A DNA stretch of 64,000 bases from the NCBI GenBank assembly GCA_004794785.1, contig SJOL01005732.1, forward strand, positions 164,900 to 228,899. The letters are read 5' to 3'. Positions 1-12,200 of this stretch are shown here, one piece after another. Position 1 is the first letter of the stretch. The number at the start of each line of letters is the position of its first letter. The notes below the pieces were generated by a model, which ran no database searches, was not told where the DNA came from, and was given only the letters and a program-made list of their open reading frames with translations. Source of the stretch: Opisthorchis felineus (Eukaryota > Platyhelminthes > Trematoda > Opisthorchiida > Opisthorchiidae). A program made the position numbers and the translations under genes.

Positions 1-390
1 GACCCGGCTGATGGCACCACGCGACGGCCGATGTGACATGAGTTTATTGTTAGATGTAGGTATCATGGTTGTACGCGGGCCGGGATACTGTCAGGGCGCA
101 CACACCTAGACAGGAGGAGGGTTAGGGTCCTCAACCAAAGCCTTTGACTCAAGAGCCTAACCGCAAGGCAGCGGTCTTCGGCGGGAAATGCGAATGCATT
201 ACCATTTCTACGGAACAAGTTGCCACATGTTCCAACCCCCAACATGAAGGACCAGGAGACTGTGCTCGTCAGACCTCCAACCATTGACCAACCTGGTATG
301 AGAGACTCTGAGAGTATCGCGGAGACACCCTCCAGTATAGCTCAATGGGTCGCGGAGGTGCGCAAACCGTCACACCACGGTAAGGTCCAG
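1..390 (-). mobile_element. 5' region of an RTE LINE running off the left edge
   Basis: Aligns with 28691-29073 over nearly its full length, in the same orientation. At that second site the block is the 5' region of a - strand LINE, so here too the element most likely points left and its ORF lies outside the window. No coding frame of its own is supported. Confidence 0.65.
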
Positions 391-1039
391 CCTGTTCGTG
401 GCGGATCGGACAGTAGAGTTTTCTTTGGGGACCCTGCCCGGAGCCTATGACCTTCTTGGCTGCAGGGGGTCGACCTAACCTGAGGACGCAGGGAGTACGG
501 CATTACTCTCTCACCCCTGATGCGGCTGTGCACAGCAGGTGCGTTTTGAGCAGCACCGGACTATTTGGTTTTAAAAGTATTTCGAACGTATTGAATAATG
601 CGCCGGCGGTCACGGTCAACTGTTGGGCGTTCGGAGTGCGCGGTTTTTGGTGCCGACCTTTTTTAACCAGTCCTTCCTCGGGGGAAGGCAGCATCGCTGC
701 TGGTCGCCTGGGGGAAACACCTTGCTACCTTCACACTCGTATCGCAGAGGACAGTACGACTTTACCCCCAGACCGCCTCGTAGCACGATTACTCGTAGTA
801 CGGGGTCTCGCTGCTCTTGGTCTGTCTGCTACCCTTTGACCCTCCTGGCATGGTTGCACCTTGTGGAACGAAGTTCCAGTCAGTTTAGCCCGCGGGATCA
901 TTGCAGCACTCAAGCCCGACCACCACTTCAAGGTGGCAGCTTTAGGCCTTCAAAAAGGGTACGCGGACTCTGTGTGAAGGCCACCGTGGCATCAGCCTGG
1001 TAGCTGTGGAATCCAAGGTCCTCTGTGATCTTCTTCGAC
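391..1039 (+). other. Unassigned sequence between two LINE remnants
   Basis: Open frames here (for example 447-839 and 623-1003, +) have no family motif. It may be the decayed 5' part of the + strand RTE element that is recognisable from 1040, but I cannot show this. Confidence 0.4.
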
Positions 1040-2019
1040 GAAAAGGCAGATCCGCGAAAACCAAGCTGGGTTCCGTCCTGCAAGAGGATACATCGATCTC
1101 ATCTTCACCCTCTGACAAATTCTGGAACAGCGATACTGCTTCCAGCATCCAACAATGGTTGTGTTCCTTGATCTGAAGGCTGCCTTTGACTCTGTGGACC
1201 TACAAACACTATGGCAGTACCTATGGAGCAAAGGTGTCCCCCATAAATTCTTGACCCTCCTTAAGACGCTGTACGCCAACTACCGCGGTCGTGTGAAGGT
1301 CTACGGGAAGCTCTTTTCTGAGTTCACCACATCAAGTGGTGTCAGACAAGTCTGTCCTATTTCACCTTTCCTCTTCAAATTCGTCAATGATAGGATTATG
1401 GAAGACTCACTATCAACCTATCATGTCTGTGGGTCGAAGTTCTCCCGGGGCGTCCGCTCACAGGTATCGAGTATGAAGACGAAGTAGCTCTTCTTGGATC
1501 TGATGCCGTGGTAATGCAAACAATATTAAATAGTCTAAATAATTCTGCCTCACGTTTGGGCATGCGCTTCACATCTGCAGAGTGTAAACTGCTACTGGAA
1601 GACAGGGTAGTCTTGAACCCTGGCCTCGTGCTTGCGGATGAGCCGGTTGAGGTAGTAGGCAAGTTTGTCTACCTGGGCAGCTGTACCTGTCCCGGTGTTC
1701 TAGCGAAAGATGATATTTCCATATGGAATGGGACGGCTAGAGCAGTTTTTGTGAACCTGCGTCACCTGGGGCATAGGCGTGACATCAGCTTATCCGTCAA
1801 GGGTCGAGTCTACAATGCTGCGGTACGCTCCATATTACCATACGGATCAGAAACTTGGCTGCTGAGCGCCGAGGACTTCAAAGGACTTTCAGTGTTTGAC
1901 CATGGATGTCTTCGGAACATGGCCCGAGACTGGTGGGAACACCGGATCAGCAATGCTGAAGTACGTCGAATGGTATTTGGAAGAAATAACTCGCCCACGA
2001 TAGATGAACTGATCACATT

Positions 2020-2151
2020 CAAAAAAATCGATTCTCAAGTTATCAGCTATAAACCGTGTACCATGGGCGCATTGGTTCCAGCTGCTTCAGTTTGGATCAC
2101 CGGAAAATGGGAGTGTGTGGCATATAGCAAAGCCTTGGAGGCAATTACATT
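2020..2151 (+). mobile_element. Short insertion nested in the RTE copy
   Basis: Compared with the - strand copy at 35724-36303, the + copy is interrupted after GATGAACTGATC. ACATT stands at 2015-2019 and again at 2147-2151, after which homology resumes (GCATGGGTTGCACTAGC). The pattern fits an insertion of about 127 bases with a 5-base target duplication. The inserted sequence is not recognised. Confidence 0.55.
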
Positions 2152-2608
2152 GCATGGGTTGCACTAGCTCGGCCAGGTGCTCTGTATGCCGGTCGACCGA
2201 CTTCCTCAGAGGACCATGTGACTGGTGGGAACAAGCCAGGGGATGTCAAACAATGACTTGGTAGCGAAGTGTGAAGTCCATTACCAGCAAACTCAGCTGC
2301 ACTGGTCATTACCGTCTCCCTGGATGGGGACCCCAAGACAGGCCACATCAATGGTCGGAGACATTGTCAGAAATGGCCCAATCGCGCCCTCATTGGCGTT
2401 CGTGCATCCAAGCTATTGCCTTCAGTGCATAGCTCCCTTCCCAATGCCCCCACTCAAAAGTCCACTGACGGACCTATTTTTACGCACCAATTTATCAGCT
2501 CCCGCCTCCAATGCGCAGCTACCTACCCCACCTCCCCAAATCATCGGTGGACGAAACTGTGGATGCTACAACCACTGTACGACAAGTACGCGGTTCTTAC
2601 AGCTGGTA

Positions 2609-2666
<58 letters not shown>
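2609..2666 (+). repeat. (ATG/GAT)n microsatellite, RTE tail
   Basis: Perfect trinucleotide run of about 19 units. It gives artificial poly-Met, poly-Asp and poly-Ser frames that are not genes. Confidence 0.95.
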
Positions 2667-3107
2667 CAGAACTGCCAAGCTGGGGATATCTTTATCCTCG
2701 TTTACTTCTCGCTGTCTGTTGCATGATGCAATGGCAGTCATACATGTTTACAGCATTCATGGTTGTTGAATAGACGGACAATTATTTACCTCTGATGTGT
2801 ATTCGTGAGAATGGCGACGGCTAACCGCTGAAAGTTTCAAGCGTCGTGAGATATAACCAATCGACCACATCCCTGGAATTAGGTGATCATGAAATCTGTA
2901 GACGGTGCTGTTTTGATTTTCTGCACCCTATGGAACAAAGGTTTAATGGTCCACCCAGTGACGACGAATTGAGATGGTTTAACCCTTCACTTCACTCTTC
3001 ACTTTTAGGCACTCCGGTGAGTTAATTCTCCTCCAGCCGCATCTGCAGTTGGTCCGCTTACTCCCTACTTTCTTGCTTGAATTAAACCCATGGCGTAGGC
3101 CGCTGCA
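2667..3107 (+). other. Presumed upstream region and 5' UTR of WDFY3
   Basis: Lies between the (GAT)n tail of the RTE remnant and the start codon. A CCAAT pentamer occurs near 2857, but no convincing TATA or initiator element was seen. An AG at 3095-3096, 11 bases before the ATG, could be a cis- or spliced-leader trans-splice acceptor, since flukes trans-splice some mRNAs. That is inference only. Confidence 0.3.
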
Positions 3108-3275
3108 ATGAATTTTGTTCGGCGTCGCCCTGGAAACGATCACTCTCGTGAAATACCATCGGGATCTTCCGCAGAATGTGCTCATCTGGGACGACTTTTC
3201 AGTCAGTATAGACAAATTCAAGATGTTTCTGAACAGGAGCAAATGTTTTACGAGCTACTTCCGGTGTTTCATGGG
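3108..3275 (+). CDS. WDFY3: WDFY3 exon 1 (start codon)
   Basis: Encodes residues 1-56, from MNFVRRRPG to the conserved ELLPVFHG. The exon ends in phase 0 before GTAAGG. Continuing the open frame past 3275 leaves the family pattern, while splicing over the 32-base intron 1 (3276-3307, ending TTTCAG) restores it. Transcription may begin in further non-coding exons upstream. Confidence 0.9.
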
Positions 3276-6200
3276 GTAAGGACGTGTTCCATGTTTGAAT
3301 CTTTCAGGTTCTTGCGAACTGTAAACCCACTGAATTCATTGAAAAGTTCCCCGACATCCACGCCTTCTGTTCTCGGGCAACTCAAATAATTGTCAAAGAA
3401 ATTAAATCGAGAGCCTCTAATCAAACTTCTGGTTAGTTACAACTTTACGCTCACCTATTGCTTTCAGAAGAGGGAAGTCGACAGATCTTTCTCTACCTGG
3501 AACCACCTGACCATGTTCCTTGTGAAAAGCCCTCCGAGGCGGAATCTGCGGATTGTACACCATTAAACGTGGAAAGTCGCGGTTGGAATCTGCTTTCTTG
3601 CCTGAATGTATTAAGCAGTGGACATATGAGCCTTATCGAGTGTATGGTTGCCGCCTCATTGCCATCTACCTTGGTGAAATGTATGTACATATTCCTCGAC
3701 CTTCCTCGAGCACCTAGCCCAGAAAAAGCGTACACATTCCAGTCGACGTTTAAACAGGTGTGTACCTCACCGTTGTATTCTTTTCATATGGTAATGTGAG
3801 TGTCACTTATTACAGCAGGTTATTAAAAAGAAGCTCAGCAACTAAACAAGAATTGCTAGTTAAAAATCCCCCATTAGGAGTCCAATCAGGGATTCAACAC
3901 GAACTATATTACGCCAGGAAATATCTGCGTTTCAAATACATACCGTACTCATCTGCTCCTTTTTCTAGGCTAAGCAGCAGCTCACTCATTATATTTCCCG
4001 TGTGTCTCGGTTATATGTTGACATAGCATCGTTTCAATTTATAAGAACAACATAGCTTGAGGAACCTGTTTAGGACATTTTACAGGCCCTTTCAGTTCTT
4101 TGAGCAGCCATCTACACTCAGCTGGCGCTGGTGTGCTTTTGGTTGGCTTGAACATGTGTTTAAAGTTCTATATCAACCCGGTGACAGGTCATTTTTCTGA
4201 AGAGCCTACAACGGCTTTCATCGTTAATCATGGCCGGGAGAGACAAGACTCCCCTTTTCCAATGATGGTATCACCGGGGAGGGGAGTACCATACTGATGT
4301 GCTGATGTTCTTGTGGACCTGCAGAATTCTTTTGTGGGTACAGGCCGACACTAGGACCTTTGACATTTTGTTTCTTTTTTTCATTATGGCGCTTCATGTG
4401 GGTAGTTTGGTTTGGTTGGATGGTGTTCCACACTGGCCGTGCTGTCAGTTACAAGGATAGTAAGGACGATATGCGGTCTCAAGGGCATATGGGGTTTTCG
4501 TTAAGGTGTCCCTTTGCTTGCAAGCGCAGCACTTTGTTACAGTGCTGCTTCAAGTCGTCGTTTGTTTTCCAATTAATTACGTTTTTCTGGGTTGTGTTCA
4601 CACGTGATCGTCCATACAGTACGGTCCATGGTGGATTGTCAAAAGCCGCAGTTATTCCATCCTTTAAGCTGAAAGATACACTAATAGGATTGTAGTGTTT
4701 TCTTCTGGGAAGTATTTTGTCTGGCCACGCATCTTGTTATTTAGGACACAGTACCTGATATTGTGGAGTGCTTTATTCCCTCGAAGTGTTGTGCTGATTC
4801 ATATGATCTGCTACAGTCAGCAAGAGTATTATGAAGAAGTTAGTTATCTAACGATTCCAACTGCCTCACGCTAACATTTAAGCAGGAGCGGCATGTTGCT
4901 TACATATAGTGCCGGCTAATGTTCTATGCAGTTTTGAGTGCATGACCAAAGTGGTTTCGATAAACTCTCGGTTTTTTTTACAAGTCCTATCTTCAGGGCT
5001 ATGACTCACCGAATTGGCAAACAGCTGATAAGAAAATGCAGTCAGTGTTTCTAATGGAGATTACACCTAATCTCATGAACTACAATGGTTTGACCACGTG
5101 CCGTTCCATTTATAGTACTCCATTTATAGCATTTGACGGGGCAATTAACCAGCTACTTAACAGTATGAGGTCTGCGAGGCCATTTTAACAGATTGGAGAA
5201 TTGCTAGTGCATAGGTGCTAACTTTAGCGTTTAACATTGTTGCCAGTTTTCACTGAGTTTGACTGAATATTCGGTATCGGTGAGTTCACTCGGTATTAGG
5301 ATTTCAAATCGGTGGATTTGCTGTCAGGCCAATGTTTCCATAATAAGTTTTCCAAATACATCAGCGTCATCGTATTGTTGTGACACACCGTTAATCAACA
5401 TGGACATCTCTGTCCATGTTGAAGCTAATGGGTCTCAGTATAAGCTTTTCATCGTAGCCACGTCGGGCAGCTTTACCGAAGGTTTTTCCCTTGTCTTATG
5501 CTCACAGCAGCTTCGAAAAGAATTTCTTTTAAGAAAACGAGGAACGGTGTTTTTCCTTGACACAACTCTGATCATAGGGTTGCTTGGAAACTCTTCGTCA
5601 AACCATTACTGCTTTCACTCCTTTTGGGACTAAACAAGTATGAACACGGTTGATAACATACAGTCCAGTATGCCGAAAGTCTGGGAAGAAGCTGATAGTA
5701 CACCCTTGAATTATCTTCCACCTAACGCTGGCAGGCTATTCACCTGTATGTCTTTTCCCCAAACAAATATCGTTCATCACCCTTTCCTTTTACCAGGTAC
5801 GTTCAGCGTTGTCTTACATTACCGGAATGCGGACAATTACCTAGTGCCTGACCATTCCACATATGTTGCAACACCGCTGGGGATGTCATAATGTCTAACC
5901 GACAGACTGCGTTATCTCTTGAAAGATGCATTTGATGTCTATAATATAGGACGTTCTGCACTTCGTTAACAAACTAATAATTGCCTGCAGTTTTTATCAT
6001 GATGTTTGGTCATTTGTCTGTTCGTTGAGCTTGGTAGTTGGATTGCAAAACTTTCATCACTAATCGACGTGACGCCATCAGTGCGGATTTGAGTGGGTAA
6101 ATTCCTCCATCCAGTCTTCCTTCTGGTTCCAATACGGTTCTTCTCAACATGTTTACGGGCTTGGAATCGACCGTTACCTTATATTGCCGTAAATGTCTTG

Positions 6201-9200
6201 CAGTCATTTCCGCGACATTCTTGATATACGGAAACGTAATCCTTTGTTCTGGTTGTGTTGGCAAGGTAGTTTGGCATTGGTTTCGTAAGCATCTCCAAAT
6301 GAAGTTCCTTGGGTAGCCATTATTTTGGACTGTCTTTGGTCTTCTTTCGTCTTTGACTTTGTTGTGTTGTAGTGCGTCTCCGTCTGCTTGAATAAGGTTC
6401 GGACATAGCTTCATTTGTGACAGTTCGGATGATTGTTGAGGTAGTTCAGAATCTGGTCTGGTTCAGAATCCTTTTTTTTCTTATATACTTCGGTTTGCAG
6501 TTGGCCGTCTGTTGCCCTTTTGACGTGCACATCCAGGAACGCCAGTTTGTCCTTGTCCTGCGTTTCCATTGTGAAATGGGTGTCGGGAAACATGTTTTCC
6601 AGCCTTTGATGCGCTCGTGACAGTTCTTTTTTCTTTACAAGGGCAAATTTGTCGTCCACATTTCGTGCCCATATTTTTGGTGTGTTGGAGTTATTCATAT
6701 CGGCCAGGGAATACTGCAAATGTTGAACGGCTTTACGCATATGTAACGTGATGAACCTGCATACGGACTGGTAGCTCCTGTCACACGGATTTATACTTAT
6801 TTTACCCTTAATTTCTCCTGCTGCTTTTTGAGTCCGACCCAAGTATACCCCTAATTTATGCTACCCATGAAGCACGACCAGCAGCAAGCTTCGAGCACAG
6901 CGTTACGCATTTCTTCCATTGTATGATACCGCAGACTACATAGAGATCCAGTAGTTCTACGTCAGCCTCAAGTGAACCAGATTTTCAACTGTTTAGTTGT
7001 GTAACCGCCACTCTGAGCGGGGTTTATAGCTGCTAATGTTGATGATGGCACTCGAATATCATCAGCATGAAATACCAGCGCTGGAAGTTGTGCATTGTTT
7101 GGTCCTGCTTTCTGTCTTCACTATACTCTCTATCACAACCATGTGACATCTTTCAAACTTCGATCACATCAACACATCTCATGAATCACGCGGTACTGTC
7201 ACAGAACGGTATGGCGGTTATCTTCCTTTTTTCTTTCTTAACTTAGTCATTTCGGATACCAATGCGTGTTCTCCGTTTAGTTCCAAGTCTCTGTCTCCTC
7301 TCTCCTGGAGCACATTAGAAATTATGCCTTATAAATAGTCTCTTTGAAAAGATCAGTGTTCCTTTACTTCCTGCTACGTGTCTTACACTTAGAGGGGCAT
7401 ATAGCAGCTTGCCGACCGACTCATTGAAAACTATGGAATTTCAAATCCGGTCCTCACCATATTTTGGAACCGCACTCGAACGATATTGTGGAACGTGCAA
7501 AATGAGATGCCGGTGTTGACTGTATCACATTTTATTGACACAACTCATTATTTTTAAGATTGTTGAGAACTCTTAAACAGTCCACTGCCGGCCTTTGTGT
7601 AGCACAGTCAGTTGAAGAATGTCATGTCAGCGTACTGTTAGCGTTAGAGTAATTTGCAGATGGGTGTATTTCGTTAATTATGCTAATTATATTTTCCCGA
7701 TCAACACTTCTTTCTTGTCTAGACTTGGGCAACCTGGCAGTATCTCAGACCTCGTGCTTCCTTTGGATGGCTTGGCAGCTAGGCATCAAAAGGGTGTTAC
7801 AGCTGAACGATTTATTTTTTTTATCAAGGCTCTTAGGTCCATTGTTGTCCGTCATCACACATTTCAGTTGTGTTGGTTGGTTTCAGCACCGTTTACCAAT
7901 TTGGGGTAGCGCATACCTGACCGTATTTCGCTGCACTTAGTTGGTCAATTTTATCGCCCTGTTTTTGTCAGATCACCCAACGCCTCTGTATGTACCCGAT
8001 CGCAGTTGAGGAGCTGGCCAGAAAGGACGCACTTTGTCATCTGTTCAGTGCTTCCACCGACTGGTGTCCATCTCACAATATAATCTGGCGATCCACCACA
8101 GCTTCGATCTTGTCCACCATCGCCCAGAATGGGATGACTACCGTTGTCGTAAAGTACATTCACGGTAGGTGCTTCCATGATGCCAGTTTTCGTCTTCATA
8201 ATGAATAACATAAAGTTTTCACCTTCCGGGGGGGGATAGTTGCTGATGTTTAGTAAACGGACGATTGTGACATGAAAAGGACCGATTTTTGTGTAAGAAT
8301 GATGTGCTTCTATTGATGGACACGAGTTTTAGTCGCTGTACTGGCAAACTAACACACAATGGTTTGATTCATTCTGCCCAGAAATTCTCGATTTTTGGAT
8401 GGTAAGGGGCCAGTTTCTAGGCTCGTCAAACATGTTGTTTTGCTCATGCAATCCCTAGTAAGAAACTTACTTATGATCAATGTGCGGATCATTCCGAAGC
8501 AATGAATCGTCTCTGTAGTGGCTGCGGTAGCCGATTGATTGAAGTGCAGATGAATGAGTGCGCGTGTCTATATTCCAGTCCCTTGCCGATTTCCTAAAAT
8601 CATACAGATACTGCTTTCTCTTTCCTTTCGGGATGTAGATTCACCAACACATCATTCAATTTGTAGTTCCCTCCAAACCTTTCTTATAACGATACAGACA
8701 TTTGCCTCCTTTGTGATGCCCACACTCACCTTAATCTCTCAGATGCAAAATGTATTTCGGAGTGCATCAAGAATATCTCACAAGGCCGTCTCGCTCCGTT
8801 GGAAATTTTGGACGGCTTCATTGCACTACTGCATATTCTGTGTGAATCTTCGTCTCTGTCGCATGTTTTACTGGATGATTTCTCTTCCAGTAATGGTTAT
8901 TCAGTTACAACAGAATTCATCCTGAAGTGAGTTTAATGTTCCTAATGATCTATTCTGGCGCTTTTTCACTGACCTGCGTCCAAATGTCACTTGCAGTGTT
9001 GTAAATATTTTTTACCCAGAGGTTGTGACAAATTTCGTTTCTCTCGCAGTCAATTTACACGATCTGGTTAACTAGAGTTGCTGCTTCGCGGGTGTAGTTT
9101 CCTTCCAGAACATATACTACGATATCTCAAATACTGTACCAGCTAATACATGAGGCGGCATGTATGCACCACATTCAGTTGAAGAATATCGTAAGCGAGA

Positions 9201-12200
9201 GCTTCAGTTGAGTCTCTCGGTAAAACCAAACTGGTCTGCAAATGAGTGGATTTCGCCAATTTCGGACATTTTGGGTTCTAGTGGAACATAAGGTTGACGA
9301 AAACTCGGGGGCTGCGCCTAGCTGATCAAACCCAAGAAGGGCGAAACCGATCGTGGGCTGTCTAAGAGCTTTCAGCAACCTTGTGATAGCTTTCACTGTT
9401 GCATATATTCGTCACCCAAGCACTGTGCCGCCAATTTTCGATTCTCTTGAAATGAAATTGCACGACCTGGTCAATTAGTGTTACCTTCCAAGCTTACAAC
9501 CTAAGGACCGTTTTATTGAGGCCGAATGTTTACCGATTAAAGTATGCTTTGAGCCATTGCTTCGCCTATACCCATCAGCCAAGCATTGATAGTGAAAATA
9601 AAATGTGTTGAAATTCTTCATATTGTTCACGCTTAGGACGTTCAGGCCGCTAGGAAAATGTTGGCGGAAACTTGATCTGTTCCTGCAGTTCATTCCACTG
9701 CTTCGGTTGTCCACCTAACCGGTGTAACGGAACAATTTGTGACCATCCTTTTTTCCAGCAAGATGCGGTTTGGTTGGTAGCTTGGTGTCTTATTTAGGAA
9801 TATGTTGAGCCGACACCATATGGCTCGTTTCAGGTGCGCCAACTTCGCTAAGGTCTATATATCGCAGTGTTTTTTGACCTTGGCTTAGGGTGCCCGGCAG
9901 TTATCCGAAAGCGAAGCCCCACAGCATAGACCTGGGTATGTTAAGCGCCAGCAAACGATGAAATCACTGTCATTTACATTGGATTTTTACCTCGCAACAC
10001 AGTTCGAAACTGAGAGGGTTTTTCCGATTTTCGCCGCTACTGTTTAGATGAGGTGTGTGTGGCTTGTCTAGCATCTGTTCATTCCAGTGTTTTGCGCATC
10101 GTCAACAGGATCAAACCTGTGCCAATTCTTGTTGAACCGCTCAGTGATTATTCGCGGTAAAAGAACGCTAGTTGTGTGTTTGACAGTCGCTGTTAATCCA
10201 TTCGTAAGCCAGCTGGTGAGCTTCCAGTTTTGTGAATGCAGTCGAATCAAGTGTACCGAGTCATAATATCGCGTGCAGCCTATCGGTTGAAGATGTTTAT
10301 TTTTCTCCTTCATTTGATTATCCTTCCTTTGAAAGACTAGAGCAAAATTTCAACTACATGGAAACAAAAATGGCTCTACAAACTATTGTTTCCCTGTTGG
10401 AACGTCTGGTGGTTTGCGGTGCCCTAGAATTGCGTCCGAAACCAGGAGCGGGCGAGCAAATACACGCGTTTCCCGGGTTTCGTGTTCCAATGCCCAAGTC
10501 CGCAGGTGAGCAGCTTTGTTGTACAACTTTTCTATGGTTAAACAGTTCTCCGGAAACGTTTTCAGTCTAGTGAATCCGCTTGATTACTAGGTTATATTGT
10601 CACCTCTGCGTTCTTTTTGGATGACACCATCAGCACTTGATTGTTCTCCTCAGTCAATTAGCGGTAATTGTAGGCGTTCAACTGTAGCACCCTTTTGATG
10701 CCGATCCGCCATGTCACATGGGTGAAGCATGAAGGCTGGGATACTGCTAGGTTGTCCAAACCTAGGCAGGAGCAGTCGGGATGCCGGGGTTGGGTTCAAA
10801 CCACGGACCTTCCGGTCAGTAAGTTTGCGCCTTAGCCACTGAACCATCTCGGCCCGCAGTAATTTATGGCATTGCCACCAATGGTTTGATTCTCACTGTC
10901 GGCTTCGCTTTTTGGGGGTTTATCGCCAGCATCTTCGAGTCCCCATACATCCCACTTCATACTTGAACGCTGAAATGAAGTAATGTGGAGTTGAACAAAT
11001 CAAGGTAGTACGAACTTAAAAATGTACCAAGCAGATATACCTCGGCATCCTGAGCGTTGGCCGTAGTGAAAGCTGAAGCGATTTCTGTGCACCACGCTTA
11101 GTTGAAGAATACCCTTGGGTCTTGCGTTAGCACCGTATAATTTGCAGTACTAAGTCCTTTATCCCACGCAAATCCACTTTTGCTGAAAATTCAGGAAATA
11201 CCCTATCTGGCGATGAAAGTGATAATAGGCTGTCGAAAAGCCCTCGTCATCCTCGGAAGTGGTGTTTTGAATATCGGTTTCTATTGAAACATAGGGCGGC
11301 CCTTTTGCTGCGTATTCAGTTCGCGGGTAGAACAGTCGAGAGATTCCTACGAGGTTGTCTAGGGTCGCACGGTGAAAGTTAATTTCCATATGAGCGCGTA
11401 TTTCACATACATTGTTGCTGGTCAGATCTGTTTTATGGTTCAAATGTTTTCATGAAGTGTTGGAGCGCTTCCTTTCGGGGTAGGTTTATCCGACTAAGCC
11501 CTTCTTAACCGATGTTGCTGTTCATCTCAAACTGAGAGCAACTGGCAACTTAGTGGATGATGAAAGGGGTTTATTCATCAGGAATTATTTCGTGTCGAGA
11601 CAATCCTACCCGTTTCCCTCGTCTAAGATCTATCATATCTCTTTCAATATCTCAGCGATGAAGAGCGTGCGCAATATTCTGGCTTTCGATGTGCTCCAGT
11701 CTCTGTTTCTCTCTGCCTCTACAAAGGAACTGAGCATGCTATTACTGGACAGTATCAAAACTATTTATCTACAGGATTCGGCCAACTATTTCATCTTGGA
11801 ACAACAAAATACTTTAGTGCTTTTCGTCAAAAAGATTTATCACAAACCGACGGAAATTCAAGTATGTTTCTCCCTTGCTCAATGAAAGGCTTTTTTCCAC
11901 ATGATTTGGCAAAAAATATCATTTTTTATTTAGTGTTAAACATGATCTCTGTTCAGCTTTTGATTCATTCAAACCATCTTAGTATTGATGTGTTATCCTC
12001 GCTGAAAAGCCTGGAAAGTGCGGGGTCATGCGATTTCGAATTTGCTCGAATTTGTCTCAGTAAGGATTTAACTGCATCTGGTTTTCCAGGACCCCCATTC
12101 AGTAGGCCATACCTCCAAGATAGAAATATTCTTGGTGATCTTTGAGAGCATTTTTTATGGTGGAAGAGCACTATACTTACACCCACTTAGATATGCTTGC

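Larger units (their letters stand above)
1040..2666 (+). mobile_element. RTE-type LINE, RT domain to 3' tail, pseudogene
   Basis: RT blocks in order: [15 protein letters not shown] (1053 on), FLDLKAAFDSVD (motif A, catalytic Asp), SGVRQVCPISPFLF (motif B), IEYEDEVALL (motif C, where the family has YADD), then the C-terminal VNLRHLGHRRDISLSVKGRV, YGSETWLLSAED and [17 protein letters not shown]. Defects: a TGA at 1113-1115, a frameshift between about 1440 and 1470, the altered YADD, and a 132-base insertion at 2020-2151. It ends in a long (GAT)n run, the simple-repeat tail typical of RTE elements. Confidence 0.88.
3758..7971 (+). other. Intron 3 of WDFY3
   Basis: About 4.2 kb, GTGTGT to TTGTCAG. 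It holds a Penelope-like RT fragment on the - strand (6010-6842), a dispersed short repeat (7601-7680) and the 3' half of a SINE (7707-7821). The stretches 3758-6009 and 6843-7600 show nothing I recognise on either strand. Open frames there are short and lack family motifs. Confidence 0.85.
8927..10278 (+). other. Intron 5 of WDFY3
   Basis: About 1.35 kb, GTGAGT to CGTGCAG. Holds a local pair of related segments (about 9025-9085 and 9425-9482) and copy 2 of the short dispersed repeat (9166-9265). 9490-10278 has nothing I recognise. Confidence 0.85.
10506..11655 (+). other. Intron 6 of WDFY3
   Basis: About 1.15 kb, GTGAGC to TATCTCAG. Contains a nearly full SINE on the - strand (10673-10856) and copy 3 of the short dispersed repeat (11088-11145). 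The rest is unrecognised. Confidence 0.85.

Noticed and set aside
447..1003. Two overlapping open frames of about 130 codons on the + strand
   Set aside because: No motif, atypical composition, and they lie next to a dead LINE. At most they are decayed element sequence.
2225..2773. 182- and 117-codon frames with poly-Met, poly-Asp or poly-Ser runs
   Set aside because: The runs are translations of the (GAT)n microsatellite inside a LINE 3' region, not proteins.
8554..8925. 123-codon frame overlapping WDFY3 exon 5
   Set aside because: It is out of frame with the conserved reading ([19 protein letters not shown]), which joins exons 4 and 6 in phase.
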